This document shows, one piece after another, positions 42,827 through 52,646 of a DNA stretch of 64,000 nucleotides (positions are counted from its first letter, which is position 1; each line of letters starts with the position of its first letter). Made by a program: the position numbers and the translations under genes. This DNA is from Posidonia oceanica (lineage: Eukaryota; Streptophyta; Magnoliopsida; Alismatales; Posidoniaceae): the NCBI GenBank assembly GCA_037176725.1, contig JAZBRS010000076.1, positions 125,135,001 through 125,199,000 on the forward strand, in the 5' to 3' direction. The notes below the pieces were generated by a model. It had not been told where the DNA came from and did no database searches. It worked only from the letters and a program-made list of their open reading frames with translations.

Positions 42827-43972
42827 CTATCCGTATCGCCCGAGCGGCGTTCCCTTGACATAGCCCCACAAGTGACAGACGTTTTCGACCATCCGGAAGG
42901 GGTTACTGTGAATGGCCAAGGAGTTGACACGTTCAAAATCAGGTACAAAGCTAACCGGCTCACACCGATTAACTCGATACAAGGCAGCTGAAAGCTCAGG
43001 GTCAAAAGGGATAGTATGCGAAGAGATGGGCGCAACCGCCTCGATCCACTCCTTCTCAAAGTTTTCCGCCATTACAACGATAACATCGTCGCCGTGGCGA
43101 AACTTGATCATGCGGTGGAGGGTCGAGGGGATGACTTGATGCTTGTAGAGCCAAGGGCGCCCAAGCAGGAAGTTAAAGTTAGGCTCCAAGTCAACAATGT
43201 AGAATTCCACATCAAACGTGACCGGGCCGATGATCAGAAGAATAATCAGAATCCCTAGAGCGTCATGATGAGTATTATCAAAAGCTGTCATTCCCTTTAT
43301 CGTCGGAGTGATATCCTCGGCTTTGAATCTGAGCCTGGTTGCAGTGCACAATGGACAGACATTAAGGCCTGACCCGTTATCAACTAGCGATAGGGGAATG
43401 CGAAAGTTTTTGTATTGCACCGTGACAAACAAGGGTTGGTTATGATTAATCCTCGCTGGGGGCAACTCATCGCTCATGAAAGAGATGATCTGAGGCTCCG
43501 CGATGAAGCCAACCATGCTCTCCAAGGCCGCGGGTTCTATGGCTTGGGACACACGGGCTGCTTGGAACACTCGGAGAAAAGCCTCACGGTGTTCACAAGA
43601 GGAATGTATGAGGTCCCAAATGGAAATGTCGGCTTTAACCCCTCTAAGCTGGGAGATAATGTCGGTTTTGTGGTGCGGCTTTCTGGTGATAGGAGAGGAT
43701 GCTTTAGGGGTTGGCTCTACCGGGCTAGGTGCAGGGGGTTGGCTTGATGCTGGGGGTGCTGCGGGTTGGCTAACTGGTAGGGGTGCTACTGGCTGGCTTG
43801 CTAGTGGGGGTGCAGTGGGTGCTGGACAGCTGGGCCTTACCACTGGTGCTGCGGGTTGGTATACCCTCCCCGATCGTGTGACTTCTGCGCACGTTTCCGT
43901 GGCATAGTTGTAGGGCACACGATGGGGGTCCCAGGTTAAATCAATAACCGCAGGGGCCTGTGCTGCGAGCAC
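42827..43972 (-). pseudogene. Aspartic protease of X with G-patch-like end
   Basis: The frame carries a Pro/Ala-rich lead, the Tat linker (KADISIWDLIHSSCEHREAF), then the active site in SLVDNGSGLNVCPL. The DNGS form in place of DTGS is common in Tat elements. FNFLLGRPWLYKHQVIPSTL follows. Its end (HLWGYVKGTPLGRYG, then a stop, then GIAEP) resembles a G-patch. In frame with gag upstream. Confidence 0.85.
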
Positions 43973-44500
43973 AAGAGGGGCTACAGGAGGGTTGGCTAGC
44001 TGATAGGGCGAAGGGTACTGGTGCTGGTAGGTTGCTGGGGGCCCTAGCTGAGACCTAGCTAATAGGCTGATTAGAGATCTCCCTAAATAGGAGGCAGGGG
44101 TTTGGGCCTACGGTCTGGTTTGAAGGTATACAGGGGCAGGGGCCTGAGGATGCATGGTAGGGCGAGCAACGGAGCGCCCCGGCCTGGCATACGGTCAGAT
44201 CATATGGACTCCCGACTCGGAGCCAGCAATAGTCGCATGATAGAGAGATAGAGGAAAGGGCTCCGAGACATCATGAATGAGCTCGGAGGGGTCTACCATA
44301 GATGTAGTAGGCCCAGAAGGGGAGAGAGAATAGATTCCCGAGGTCCCTGTGCCTTCGGGATTGGGATGCTCCGGGAGGGGCTGGTGGACGATGCTGGGAT
44401 GAGGGGGTGCTAATGCTTGTGCAGGGGCTGATGCTGATGAAGGAGCAGATGAAGGTGCCTTGTGCGTGTGGATCGTAATCGTTCCTAATTCGATCAGGTT

Positions 44501-46570
44501 CTAAATGGCGTCCCGCAAAGTGAGGCAACTGTTCGTAGAGTGCTCTACAGCTCGATGAAAGTCGCAAAAAAGGTGCACCTTATGCCAATGCGGAAGTGGA
44601 TTTGGCAGTAGGTGAGCCTCGGGAAACCTCAGAAATGTCGCAACCTTGGGGAGGACGGTGCTCAATGGCTCCACCAGTGGGGTGAATTGACGTCGTGGTC
44701 GCCTTTGCCCCTGGGGCTGCGCTTGCCGAACCGGTGCTACAGGATACACCGGTTGGGCAGTGGTAGTGATTTGTGGTGTGGGAGGTGCTCTAGGTGCTGG
44801 TGCATATACTACTTGATTCGGGGGAGGCCAAACCGCCAGCTGAACCGGCACGGGCGCGGGGTCGACGTAGGCAACAATAGGTTTCAGAGAGTCCTTCTTC
44901 TTGGGCTGACTGCTGGTGGTACCACTGCTGTTGCTGCTGGTGTTGTTGCTGTTGCCGCTAGTGGTGGCCTGCTTGGCAAACGTAGAGAGCACCGGGAAGT
45001 TGCCACTTCGTAGCGAACTCTCCACGCGGGTGCCAGCCCAAATCAGTGCAGTGAAGGTTGTGACAGGTTGAATGCTGAGCAGAGCCCTGACAGCAGGCTA
45101 TGCACCCTCTATCACAATCTCGAGGGACTCCTCATCAGAGGGTCTGTCTCGAACCTGCGAAGCTAGTGCACGCCAGCGGCCGACATACTCCTCAAACGGC
45201 TCACCGGGGTTTTGCTTTATTGCGACTAGGTCCGTGCGCTTAGGGACCAGGTCCAGGTTGAAGGAATATTGTCCCAGGAATGCCTGACTGAGGTCGTTCC
45301 ACGTCTTGATGCTGGCCATATCAAGTGAGGTGAACCATTTGAGCACAGGGCCGGTTAGACTTTTTTGGAACAAGCGGATTAGCAACCTCTCGTCAGTCTA
45401 GAGCTGAACGAGATCTCCGCATTACGCCTTCAGATGTGCTATTGGACAGCCTCTACCATTATATTTCTCAAAGACTGGGATGCGGAACTTCAGTGGGAGC
45501 ACCGCCTTCGGGAAGTAACAGAGGTCCCGGAACTGCTAAGACTGGTGGTCTGTACCTTGCACTTGTCGAAGTGCTTTCTCCAGAACGGCGAACCTATCGT
45601 CGTTGGATTCTAGAGCTGTTGCCAAAGGAGGTGGTACAACAAGGGCAGGGGCCACATACGCCGCATAGGATGCACCGAGGTGCTCCTCTGGGTCTACCAT
45701 CACATCGCCAAGTGGAGCGACGGGATGGGCGGCGTATCCATGCGGGTGTGTTGTGTGTGCTGGCATGTATGCAGGGGTAGGGTATTGCTGATGCAGGGGG
45801 TATGATTAACTAGCATGCTGAGTAACAGGTGATGCGGAGTGTTGGAGCGTCAGCTGCTGCACCGGCACGGTGTCGGGCTGCGGGCCAGAGGGATACTGCG
45901 CTCCGACTAGTTCCAAGGACTGACCACCAGGTGCCAGAGGAGGATGTTGTGCAGGGTGTTGTGCATATGCAGGAGGCGGAAGTTGGGCCCCCATCGCCTG
46001 AGCAGTGAGTAGCTGAGGCGATGGTCTGGGTGGGGGAGCAAAAGGGAAAGCCTGCGACGCAAGAGCTGGTCGCAGCGGAGCCTCGAGAGCAGCAGGAGTG
46101 AATGAAGGGCGAAGAGATAGAGCCATGCCTTACAGTCTCTAGGTAGTCTCCATCAGCTACTGATACTGCATCTCAGGGGACCCGTCAGTAGGTATGCTGA
46201 GTTGTAGGATCGGCGGGGGACCAGAATCAAGCGGTTGGGACACAGATTGTTCAAGGGGTGGAGGTCCTAAGGTGAAATTCACCGCAGCAGGGTGGTTGTC
46301 AAAAGTGACATTACCTTGGGGAGGAGGGGTCAGTGGTGTCTCCGGAGCGCAAGCGGCGGTTACCAAGACAATCTCGGCAACCGGGTCCGGCAGAGCCTGC
46401 CACTGCTCCACAGAATAAGAGGGAGGCAGCTGTACCAAAGAAGGAGATGCTGGCATAGAGGGGGTCAATGCAGGAGCCGAAGGGACCGAAAGAGGGGCCG
46501 CCTCTGGGGCAATAGGGACCTGGGAGTCACCAACAAACTGGGCCATCACTGATCGAGAATGGGTGATCAT
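44501..46570 (-). pseudogene. Gag of X
   Basis: A single frame from 46570 runs through 45806-46126, 45536-45766, 45098-45385 and 44501-45025, and on toward the protease, broken only by stops (mostly TAG, some TAA). The first 350 codons are Pro/Gln/Ala-rich. The capsid-like core is at 45098-45500 (LTGPVLKWFTSLDMASI, WNDLSQAFLGQY). A Ser/Asn-rich then Pro-rich linker leads to the zinc knuckle CDFHRAVEHSTNSC (C-x2-H-x4-H-x4-C) near 44540, as in Y. It packs the RNA in the particle. Confidence 0.87.
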
Positions 46571-47701
46571 AGGGCTAGGTAGGGGGCAAGAGGGCGAATC
46601 CTAGGAGGAGATATTATCGTGAAGGCGAAATAGCTCGGGAGGGGGGGATGATCGAAAGCAGGGGTCGCAACAGGGGCGTCAGTAAGAGAAGGCACTCAAG
46701 CTCCAGCTAAGGAACTCGCTGACTGACCTCTGCGCGAAAGGCAAACAAATAACAAGGGATTAGAACCCGAAAGCAAAATACAAATGCTTTAAATGTATGA
46801 TATGAATGCAGATGTATGCTTTCTAGCATGCTCTCCCTCACCAATCTAGGGTGTCCTAGTAGGTAGTCTACTTCGGACGCTCATGGGTATACGGGTTGCC
46901 GACTCAGGCTAGAAAAAGCAAGTTCCACGTCTTAATCCCGGCCCAAAGCTTAGGTGGTGACGTAGTGGTGCGTAGGTGGCCTTGACCCTGCCAGAAGCTT
47001 GGGTGGTACCCTCTACTAACACCGACGCGACCCCCTGACAAGGGGGACAGACCGATCTACTTACACCATGCCAAAGCGTTGGGGGCAAGAGACCGGGACC
47101 ATCCTTCTCAGACTATAGGTGGACTCAGATGAGGAGAATGCATGCCCTATATGATGCTTTATGCAAATGCTTCGCGTTTTATCTTGCGTATTTTATTAAC
47201 TCAAGGAGGTGTAGGTGTGTTGCAGTCTCTAGTTGCTTCTAGAGGTTCTTTTTACTTGCTGTTTTTAATTAGCCATAGGGGAAGCAATCAGTCTCTAATT
47301 GTCCTTAGGCTTAATGCAAAAAGGGGAAGAAAATCACCCAATCATGGCAGACAGACAACACACATCATGGGCATGGGCATGGCATGTGTACGTGTGTGTG
47401 AGCATGACAGTGAAAGGAAAAACACTTATCATAACAAAAAGCAGGTATGCATAGAATGTGCAGGTGCAGTGGCATTGCATCGCTGTAAAAAGAAGCATTC
47501 ATCATTCAAAAGGCATGCATGGTGTGCCAAGCAAGTATTTAGACATGTGATGCAGGTAAATAAAGCAGCGCAAGCAATCATGGCATAAAGCTGGTAAATA
47601 AACAAGCAGGCAGGTAAGCATATAAGGCAAGCAAAAGCAAAAGGCAAGCAAAACACAGAAGCAAGCGGCGAGAAGGCCAAGACGAAAGTCGGAGTACTGC
47701 T
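46571..47701. other. Leader of X, non-coding
   Basis: No gene is supported between priming site and gag. The plus-strand frame at 47142-47588 has no recognised likeness. No hairpin units were found here, unlike the Y leader. Confidence 0.65.
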
Positions 47702-47719
47702 CCCTAGTAGAGTCGCCAC
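47702..47719 (-). promoter_or_regulatory. Primer-binding-like site of X
   Basis: Directly after the 5' LTR end, the minus strand reads GTGGCGACTCTACTAGGG. The TGGCGACTC core is widespread in Tat/Ogre elements. The primer tRNA is not assigned here. Confidence 0.7.
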
Positions 47720-48557
47720 TGTAGTAATCTTGAATTCTGATCGTCCATGCACGATGCCAAAAGCTTGCGTGCACTGATCAAAATAGGCTCACTATATGCG
47801 GCAGGATCTGAGGGAAGAAACTCGACTTGGAAACGCTGGCAAAAAAGAAATAGAAAAGATAAGACAAATCGAAGTCGCCACCAGGTCTATTGAATTGGGA
47901 GATAGGGAAAACCGAGGGAAATGCATGAAAAGACATGCAAAATTGGGTGCAAAGAGGGGGCAAAGGGATGCAATGCTATGCTAAGCTATGACTCATGCCT
48001 AGGATAAGGGAAAGGTCGATGCGAGCCAAGAGAAAGGGCAAGGACTCCTGTTACGTACGGGGAAGGTGTTAGGCACCCCCGATACGTCCGAGAATCGGTC
48101 TTTCTTAGGCAATCTCGTGCTAATGCAGGGAAATGCTAGCCTAATGCCTAAATGCAATGAATGTCTACTTGCTATGTATGGGAAATAAACATGCTATCTA
48201 TGTGCTCAGCAACGCTGCTAGTGTTCCGAACTGGGCGGACCCTGGTTCGTGAGAACTCCTAGGCAGTAAGCATCATAGCCTTAAATACAGATGCAGGTGA
48301 TAAGACAAAACTGCAGGAAAAACCAGGCAATGCAAACAACATGCAAGAGATAAACCAAAGCGAGCGCGGAAAAACGGTGCGAAAGTGTGGAAAACGAGGC
48401 GAAAGCGCGGAAAACGATGCAAGTGAAGGTGCAAAGCTAAAACATGGGTTGGGCGACATGCACGGGGGTAGCAGTAGGTACTAGGAGTGATAAAATGCAG
48501 AAACCAGCGAGCGAAACAAGATCAGCATTTTAAAACCAAGTCAAGCCAACTGCAAGC

Positions 48558-48586
48558 GTTGGACGCTGCCATTGCTGCCGTCCAAC
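48558..48586. repeat. Single hairpin unit, X 5' LTR (empty site of Y)
   Basis: GTTGGACGC-loop-CCGTCCAAC. In the other LTR the matching arm GCGTC|CAAC is where Y inserted. Confidence 0.85.
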
Positions 48587-48768
48587 AATTGCTGGAGGCA
48601 GACAGCATGCAAATGTTTGAAAAGGATGCATTCTAGCTATATGGATGCAGTACAGATGCAGAAATACAGCTAAATGGGTGCAAGACATGCAGGACTAACC
48701 TAACAAAGGATCAGAAGAGGAATCAGAGCAAGGGACATGCTAAGATCAAGGATCAAAGCAGGCAAGGT

Positions 48769-48826
48769 GTTGGACGCCCATGGGCATGGCGTCCAACGTT
48801 AGACGCTAGAGAGATAGGCGTCCAAC
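48769..48826. repeat. Twin hairpin unit, X 5' LTR
   Basis: GTTGGACGCC/GGCGTCCAAC then GTTAGACGC/GGCGTCCAAC. Confidence 0.9.
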
Positions 48827-48997
48827 ACAGGAAGAAAGGAAACAAGGCAAAAAGCATACAGATAACAAATAAAAAATTGGGAACATGCATTGGGGCCACT
48901 GGTGATAAACACAGGCTAAGCATGCAAGCAAAGGAGGCATAAGAAACCAAGAAAAACATTACCTACAGCATGTGCCAGGCCAGAGGAACAACTAGAA

Positions 48998-49056
48998 CAT
49001 TGGACGCGAGCTGAGCCGGTGTCCAATGTTGGACGCCTACACCAGCAGCGTACAAC
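48998..49056. repeat. Twin hairpin unit, X 5' LTR
   Basis: CATTGGACGC/GTGTCCAAT then GTTGGACGC/GCGTACAAC. Confidence 0.85.
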
Positions 49057-49229
49057 ACCCTAGGAGGCACAAACACACAAGAACCAGCATGGAAAATAGC
49101 AAATGAACTAAAGAAGCCATCGAAAAGTTGCAAAGGAAGCTAAGCATGCATGTAAACGCAGGAAACATGTAAACAAGGAAGATCAGAGCATCATGCAAGC
49201 TTTAAACAACAAAACAGAGGGGCTGGGGC

Positions 49230-49287
49230 ATTAGACGCTGGAGTCAGCAGCGTCCAACGTTGGACGCTGAAGCCTCTGGCGTCCAAC
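49230..49287. repeat. Twin hairpin unit, X 5' LTR
   Basis: ATTAGACGC/GCGTCCAAC then GTTGGACGC/GCGTCCAAC. Confidence 0.9.
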
Positions 49288-49609
49288 GCCTGCAGCATGC
49301 AAACTTACCTGTCCTAAGGGGGAGCTCTGCTCTAAACCCCGCCTATATGCATGCAAACATACTAAAGACATGCCAGAGTAAAATAATCATGCATAGCAAG
49401 CACATAACGCAAGAGAAGCAAGAAAAGAGGAATATGCATGGAAATAAAAGGATTAAACTAAAAGAAATAACATGCAACTTAAGAGGAGGCTAACAATCCT
49501 AAGCATAGTTGCCATAGAGGCCAGGCATCACTAAGCATACATGGATCATGAATAGGCATAAAAAATAGGCATGGTGCAAGCATGGCAGCAAGTTACAGCT
49601 AGCAGGCAT

Positions 49610-49667
49610 GTTGGACACTGGATGAACCAGCGTCCAACGTTGGACGCGGCTCACCCAGGCGTCCTAC
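49610..49667. repeat. Twin hairpin unit, X 5' LTR
   Basis: GTTGGACAC/GCGTCCAAC then GTTGGACGC/GCGTCCTAC. The two LTR copies have different arm mutations. Confidence 0.85.
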
Positions 49668-49848
49668 GCAGGCAGACAGCAGATGGACTTATAACATGCA
49701 AGAAAGATTCAAAACATGATCAAAACGAAAAGCAAACTTAGCATGGTATCTGAGAACGAGTAAAGGAGGCATGCAGCATGGATTTACAAAATAACAAGCA
49801 ATAGCAAGGCATGGAAAGTATTAGAACAAGAGCAAAGCAAAACAGGGT

Positions 49849-49877
49849 GTTGGATGCTGGCCTATGCCGCATCCAAC
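49849..49877. repeat. Single hairpin unit, X 5' LTR (twin in the other LTR)
   Basis: GTTGGATGC-loop-GCATCCAAC. Both arms changed together: the G-to-A and C-to-T changes keep the stem paired. One 28-bp unit is missing compared with 30756-30812. Confidence 0.85.
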
Positions 49878-50725
49878 ACATTGAACTTTGCTTCAGTCAA
49901 GCGAGGCTGCCAAATTGATTGAAAACTTCAACTAAACTAGCTAACAAGCAAAGGTGGTCGATAACAAGCATGGTGGTATGCTTGGTGCCGAAATTAGGCA
50001 GGTGGATTGCTCCACCCACCTCCTCCTCCTTATCGCCAGAAAACCAAGCGATGGAGGGGTGTGTGCTATGCTAAAGTGCAAGGAAAGCATGGGGAAACAA
50101 TCACACTAACATGCATGAGCCTATGGGATGGGGTACCAACCTTCTTGCGGCTTGGAGCGGTGGTTCCACCTTCGTCACCGGCGCTGCAGAAGTTGCGGCA
50201 GAGCCAACTCCGGCGAGGTCGCGTGAGCTGCTGGAAGCACCGGAGAGGGCTGCGAGTGGTCGAGGATGGAGGTGGATACTTCGTTTGTGCTCTGGAGTTG
50301 TCAAATTCCCTCTCTCGCTAGTGTGGTGACTGCTGGAACGGCTCCAAGGAGGGTGTTTTGTTGCTAGAGGGCATGGGTTCATGTGCACAATAGTAGCTTT
50401 GGCAGGGAATTGCAGGCATTTGCAGGTGGTGTTAGAGGCTTTGAGTGTATGGGGTGCTCGTGGGATGTCAGGAGTGTGGCAGAGGTGTGTCAGATAGTCG
50501 GCGGAGTTGCGGCGGTGGCTGACACGTGCGACCGAAGGCTGTGAGGGTAGAGAGAGCGGATTTTGGGCTGAGATGGAAATGATGGGTTGCCAAGGTAGTA
50601 ACTCAGCCTTGGAAGGTAGTGGATGACCTAGAGGGCAAGAGGGGATAGCTAGTAAGTGCAGGGGGTGGTGGATTGGACGGGAGGTAAGCTGGAGGGGGCG
50701 GAACAGCTGCTGCTGCGACCGAGCC

Positions 50726-50812
50726 GTTGGACGCTAGAGCAGGAGGTGTCCAACGTTGGACGCTAGCACAGGGCACGTCCAACGTTGGACGCTGCCTATT
50801 CCAGCATACAAC
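50726..50812. repeat. Triple hairpin unit, X 5' LTR
   Basis: GTTGGACGC/GTGTCCAAC, GTTGGACGC/CACGTCCAAC and GTTGGACGC/GCATACAAC. Confidence 0.88.
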
Positions 50813-51021
50813 ACGCTCAGTTGGCAACAGCTGTAAATAGACTTGGGCTTGGGCCTAGAAAGGTTTAAAAGAATGCAAAAAGGCTTGGGTTAAGGCTAAT
50901 AGGGTTTGGGTAAGGTTTTAGGCTCGGAAATGGGTTAGGAAAAAGAGTGCCATTCCAGAGTCCACACGAGCCTGTAGGAGAAAACAACCAACTTCTGGGC
51001 TATCAGAATGGGGTGTCTACA

Positions 51022-51026
51022 GACAG
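51022..51026. repeat. Target-site duplication of X, right copy
   Basis: GACAG, identical to 4011-4015. Confidence 0.9.
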
Positions 51027-51837
51027 CAAGGTTCACGACGTCACAGTAGCGGTGATGTTTGAGTTGTGGAGAACACTTGATTTTTGCTTGAATCTTGCTA
51101 CATCCAAGTTTTCATCATTGTGCATCTTCTTGTTGCATGCTTGCATGATTTTGTGATTGAAATGGCCATTGATTTCATCTGATATGAACAAGGACACTGG
51201 CTACCTAAAAATGTAAAATATAAGGCATGTCGGGTCGGCGTGCACAGATGGTGCGCCCTTCTGACATGTATCCATGGCTCGACAGTTCGATGCGATATGC
51301 TAGTTCAGAGCACAGGTAGCCTGGCAGAGCATTGATAGCATTGTTTTCTTGAATGGCTTTGATTCTCTGCAATGAGATCTATCTCTCAGCATGTTTTCTA
51401 CTCACATTTGTAAGGCATCACACTCTTGCCCCTCAGGCATACATTATTTGGCATACATATGCCTATATAGCCACACATGCGAGCGGATTAGTCTAGAAAG
51501 ACCGACTTTATTGGGCGTATAGGGGTGACTAATACCTTTTCCATGTGTAGCAGGAGTCCTTACCCTTTCTCTGTCCACAATGATCCAGTGTGTAGCATCC
51601 ATTGGCATGGAGCATCATATTTTCAACTTATTTTGCTTTATTACATGCATATTCTTTTGCATACGATTTTCCTCGTCTTCCGATTTGAATAGACTAGGTG
51701 GCGACTCCATTTCCTTATCCTTTTCCTTTTGCTTTCACCTGGTATTTTCGAGTCAAGATCCTCCTCGGATGCACCACCCTCTCCATGGCCTTTTAGCATG
51801 TGTGTGGGTCCATCTCGTGCGTATCTCCATCGCAACA
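51027..51837 (+). repeat. 3' LTR of element Z, last piece
   Basis: This aligns with the end part of the X LTR read on its sense strand: AGAAAGACC, a TAGGGGTG segment, AGGAGTCCTTACCCTTTCTC, GAATAGACTAGGTGGCGACT and CGAGTCAAG. The right border at an ACA near 51837 is a guess; no duplication can be checked because the left end of Z is outside the window. No gene is seen. Confidence 0.6.
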
Positions 51838-52646
51838 TGGTCACATCGGCATGGCCTTAAGATAATGTCATTTGTTTTGGTTGAAGGAGATATCTTTGGA
51901 AGCATAAGGAGGTAGGTAGAATCATGAAAGATTTAGTACTTGATGAAAACTCTTCTGCACTCACACAATAGATTTTTAGTAATTTTGTTTCTGTCCTGTA
52001 TATTACACTCGAGATGCTCTCGCATCGTTGTCAAGCTTAGGGCTATAGAACTTTCGTAGATGTCCCCAAACTTATTTATGCTCATACGATTTATGGGTAT
52101 TGGCATTACTTTCAAATAGTTTTAGATTCAATTTGTTTGATTTTTATGTGACGTTTATCCATACAAAGAATTGCGATATGTAGATGATGCATAATGATTT
52201 CACGATTACCTGGTTAATGTAGATGATGCCATTTTGTTTCTCTATCAGTCCAGAGTTGAGATTCGGTGGTTTCCCATGTCATATATTCGAATCTCGTGGA
52301 ACGTTCCTACGCTAGTCATGTTATACCGACATCCAACACATTTCTTTTGACAAAAACTGTTTTTTCTCTTTTTACATGATAAATATTTCTCAAAACATGG
52401 ATCTTGGTGATGGATCTGGTGGAGATGGTTATAAACCACAATGTCGAGTGTTTGAATCCTTCCTCATCCATAATCAGCTACAAAGGAAAGACATTTTTCA
52501 ACTCATTAACCGATTTGGTCCGTTTGGCCTCTTTTATGAACATCCAACTCATTAACCGATTTAAGACTATTCTAATTAAAAAAATCATGGTTGAAGTCGT
52601 GTACTAAGTAATGGAATTTTTGCTTAAGGTTTTTGTCCAAATAGAA
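51838..52646. other. Unassigned AT-rich stretch
   Basis: About 0.8 kb between Z and the next Tekay-type LTR, without supported genes. It holds an 18-bp direct repeat, CAACTCATTAACCGATTT, near 52498 and 52545, and TGTAGATGATGC twice (52179, 52218). It could be host DNA into which both elements jumped, or an older decayed element. Confidence 0.4.

Larger units (their letters stand above)
4016..51021 (-). mobile_element. Giant Tat/Ogre-type element X (holds nested Y)
   Basis: This is a minus-strand Ty3/gypsy element. Its 5' LTR is on the right (47720-51021) and its 3' LTR on the left (4016-4878 plus 29490-31960). The internal region is 31961-47719. Without Y it measures about 22.4 kb. Order on the minus strand: priming site, leader, gag, protease, spacer, RT, RNase H, second RNase H, integrase, PMD-like frame, minisatellite array, polypurine tract, 3' LTR. 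Tat membership rests on the integrase and RT motifs, the second RNase H, the C-H-H-C zinc knuckle of gag and the DNGS protease motif. Many stops and frameshifts show it is dead. Confidence 0.92.
47720..51021 (-). repeat. 5' LTR of X
   Basis: This uninterrupted 3302-bp LTR starts TGTAGTAATC and ends GGTGTCTACA on the plus strand. It shows the empty site of Y at about 48579, inside a single hairpin unit. Seven hairpin modules lie within it. It is followed by GACAG, the target duplication. Confidence 0.95.

Noticed and set aside
51696..51708. GGTGGCGACTCC as a priming site of a further Tat element
   Set aside because: The same motif is found inside the X LTRs at the matching place (near 4190 and 47880 on the minus strand), so it is LTR sequence and not the border.
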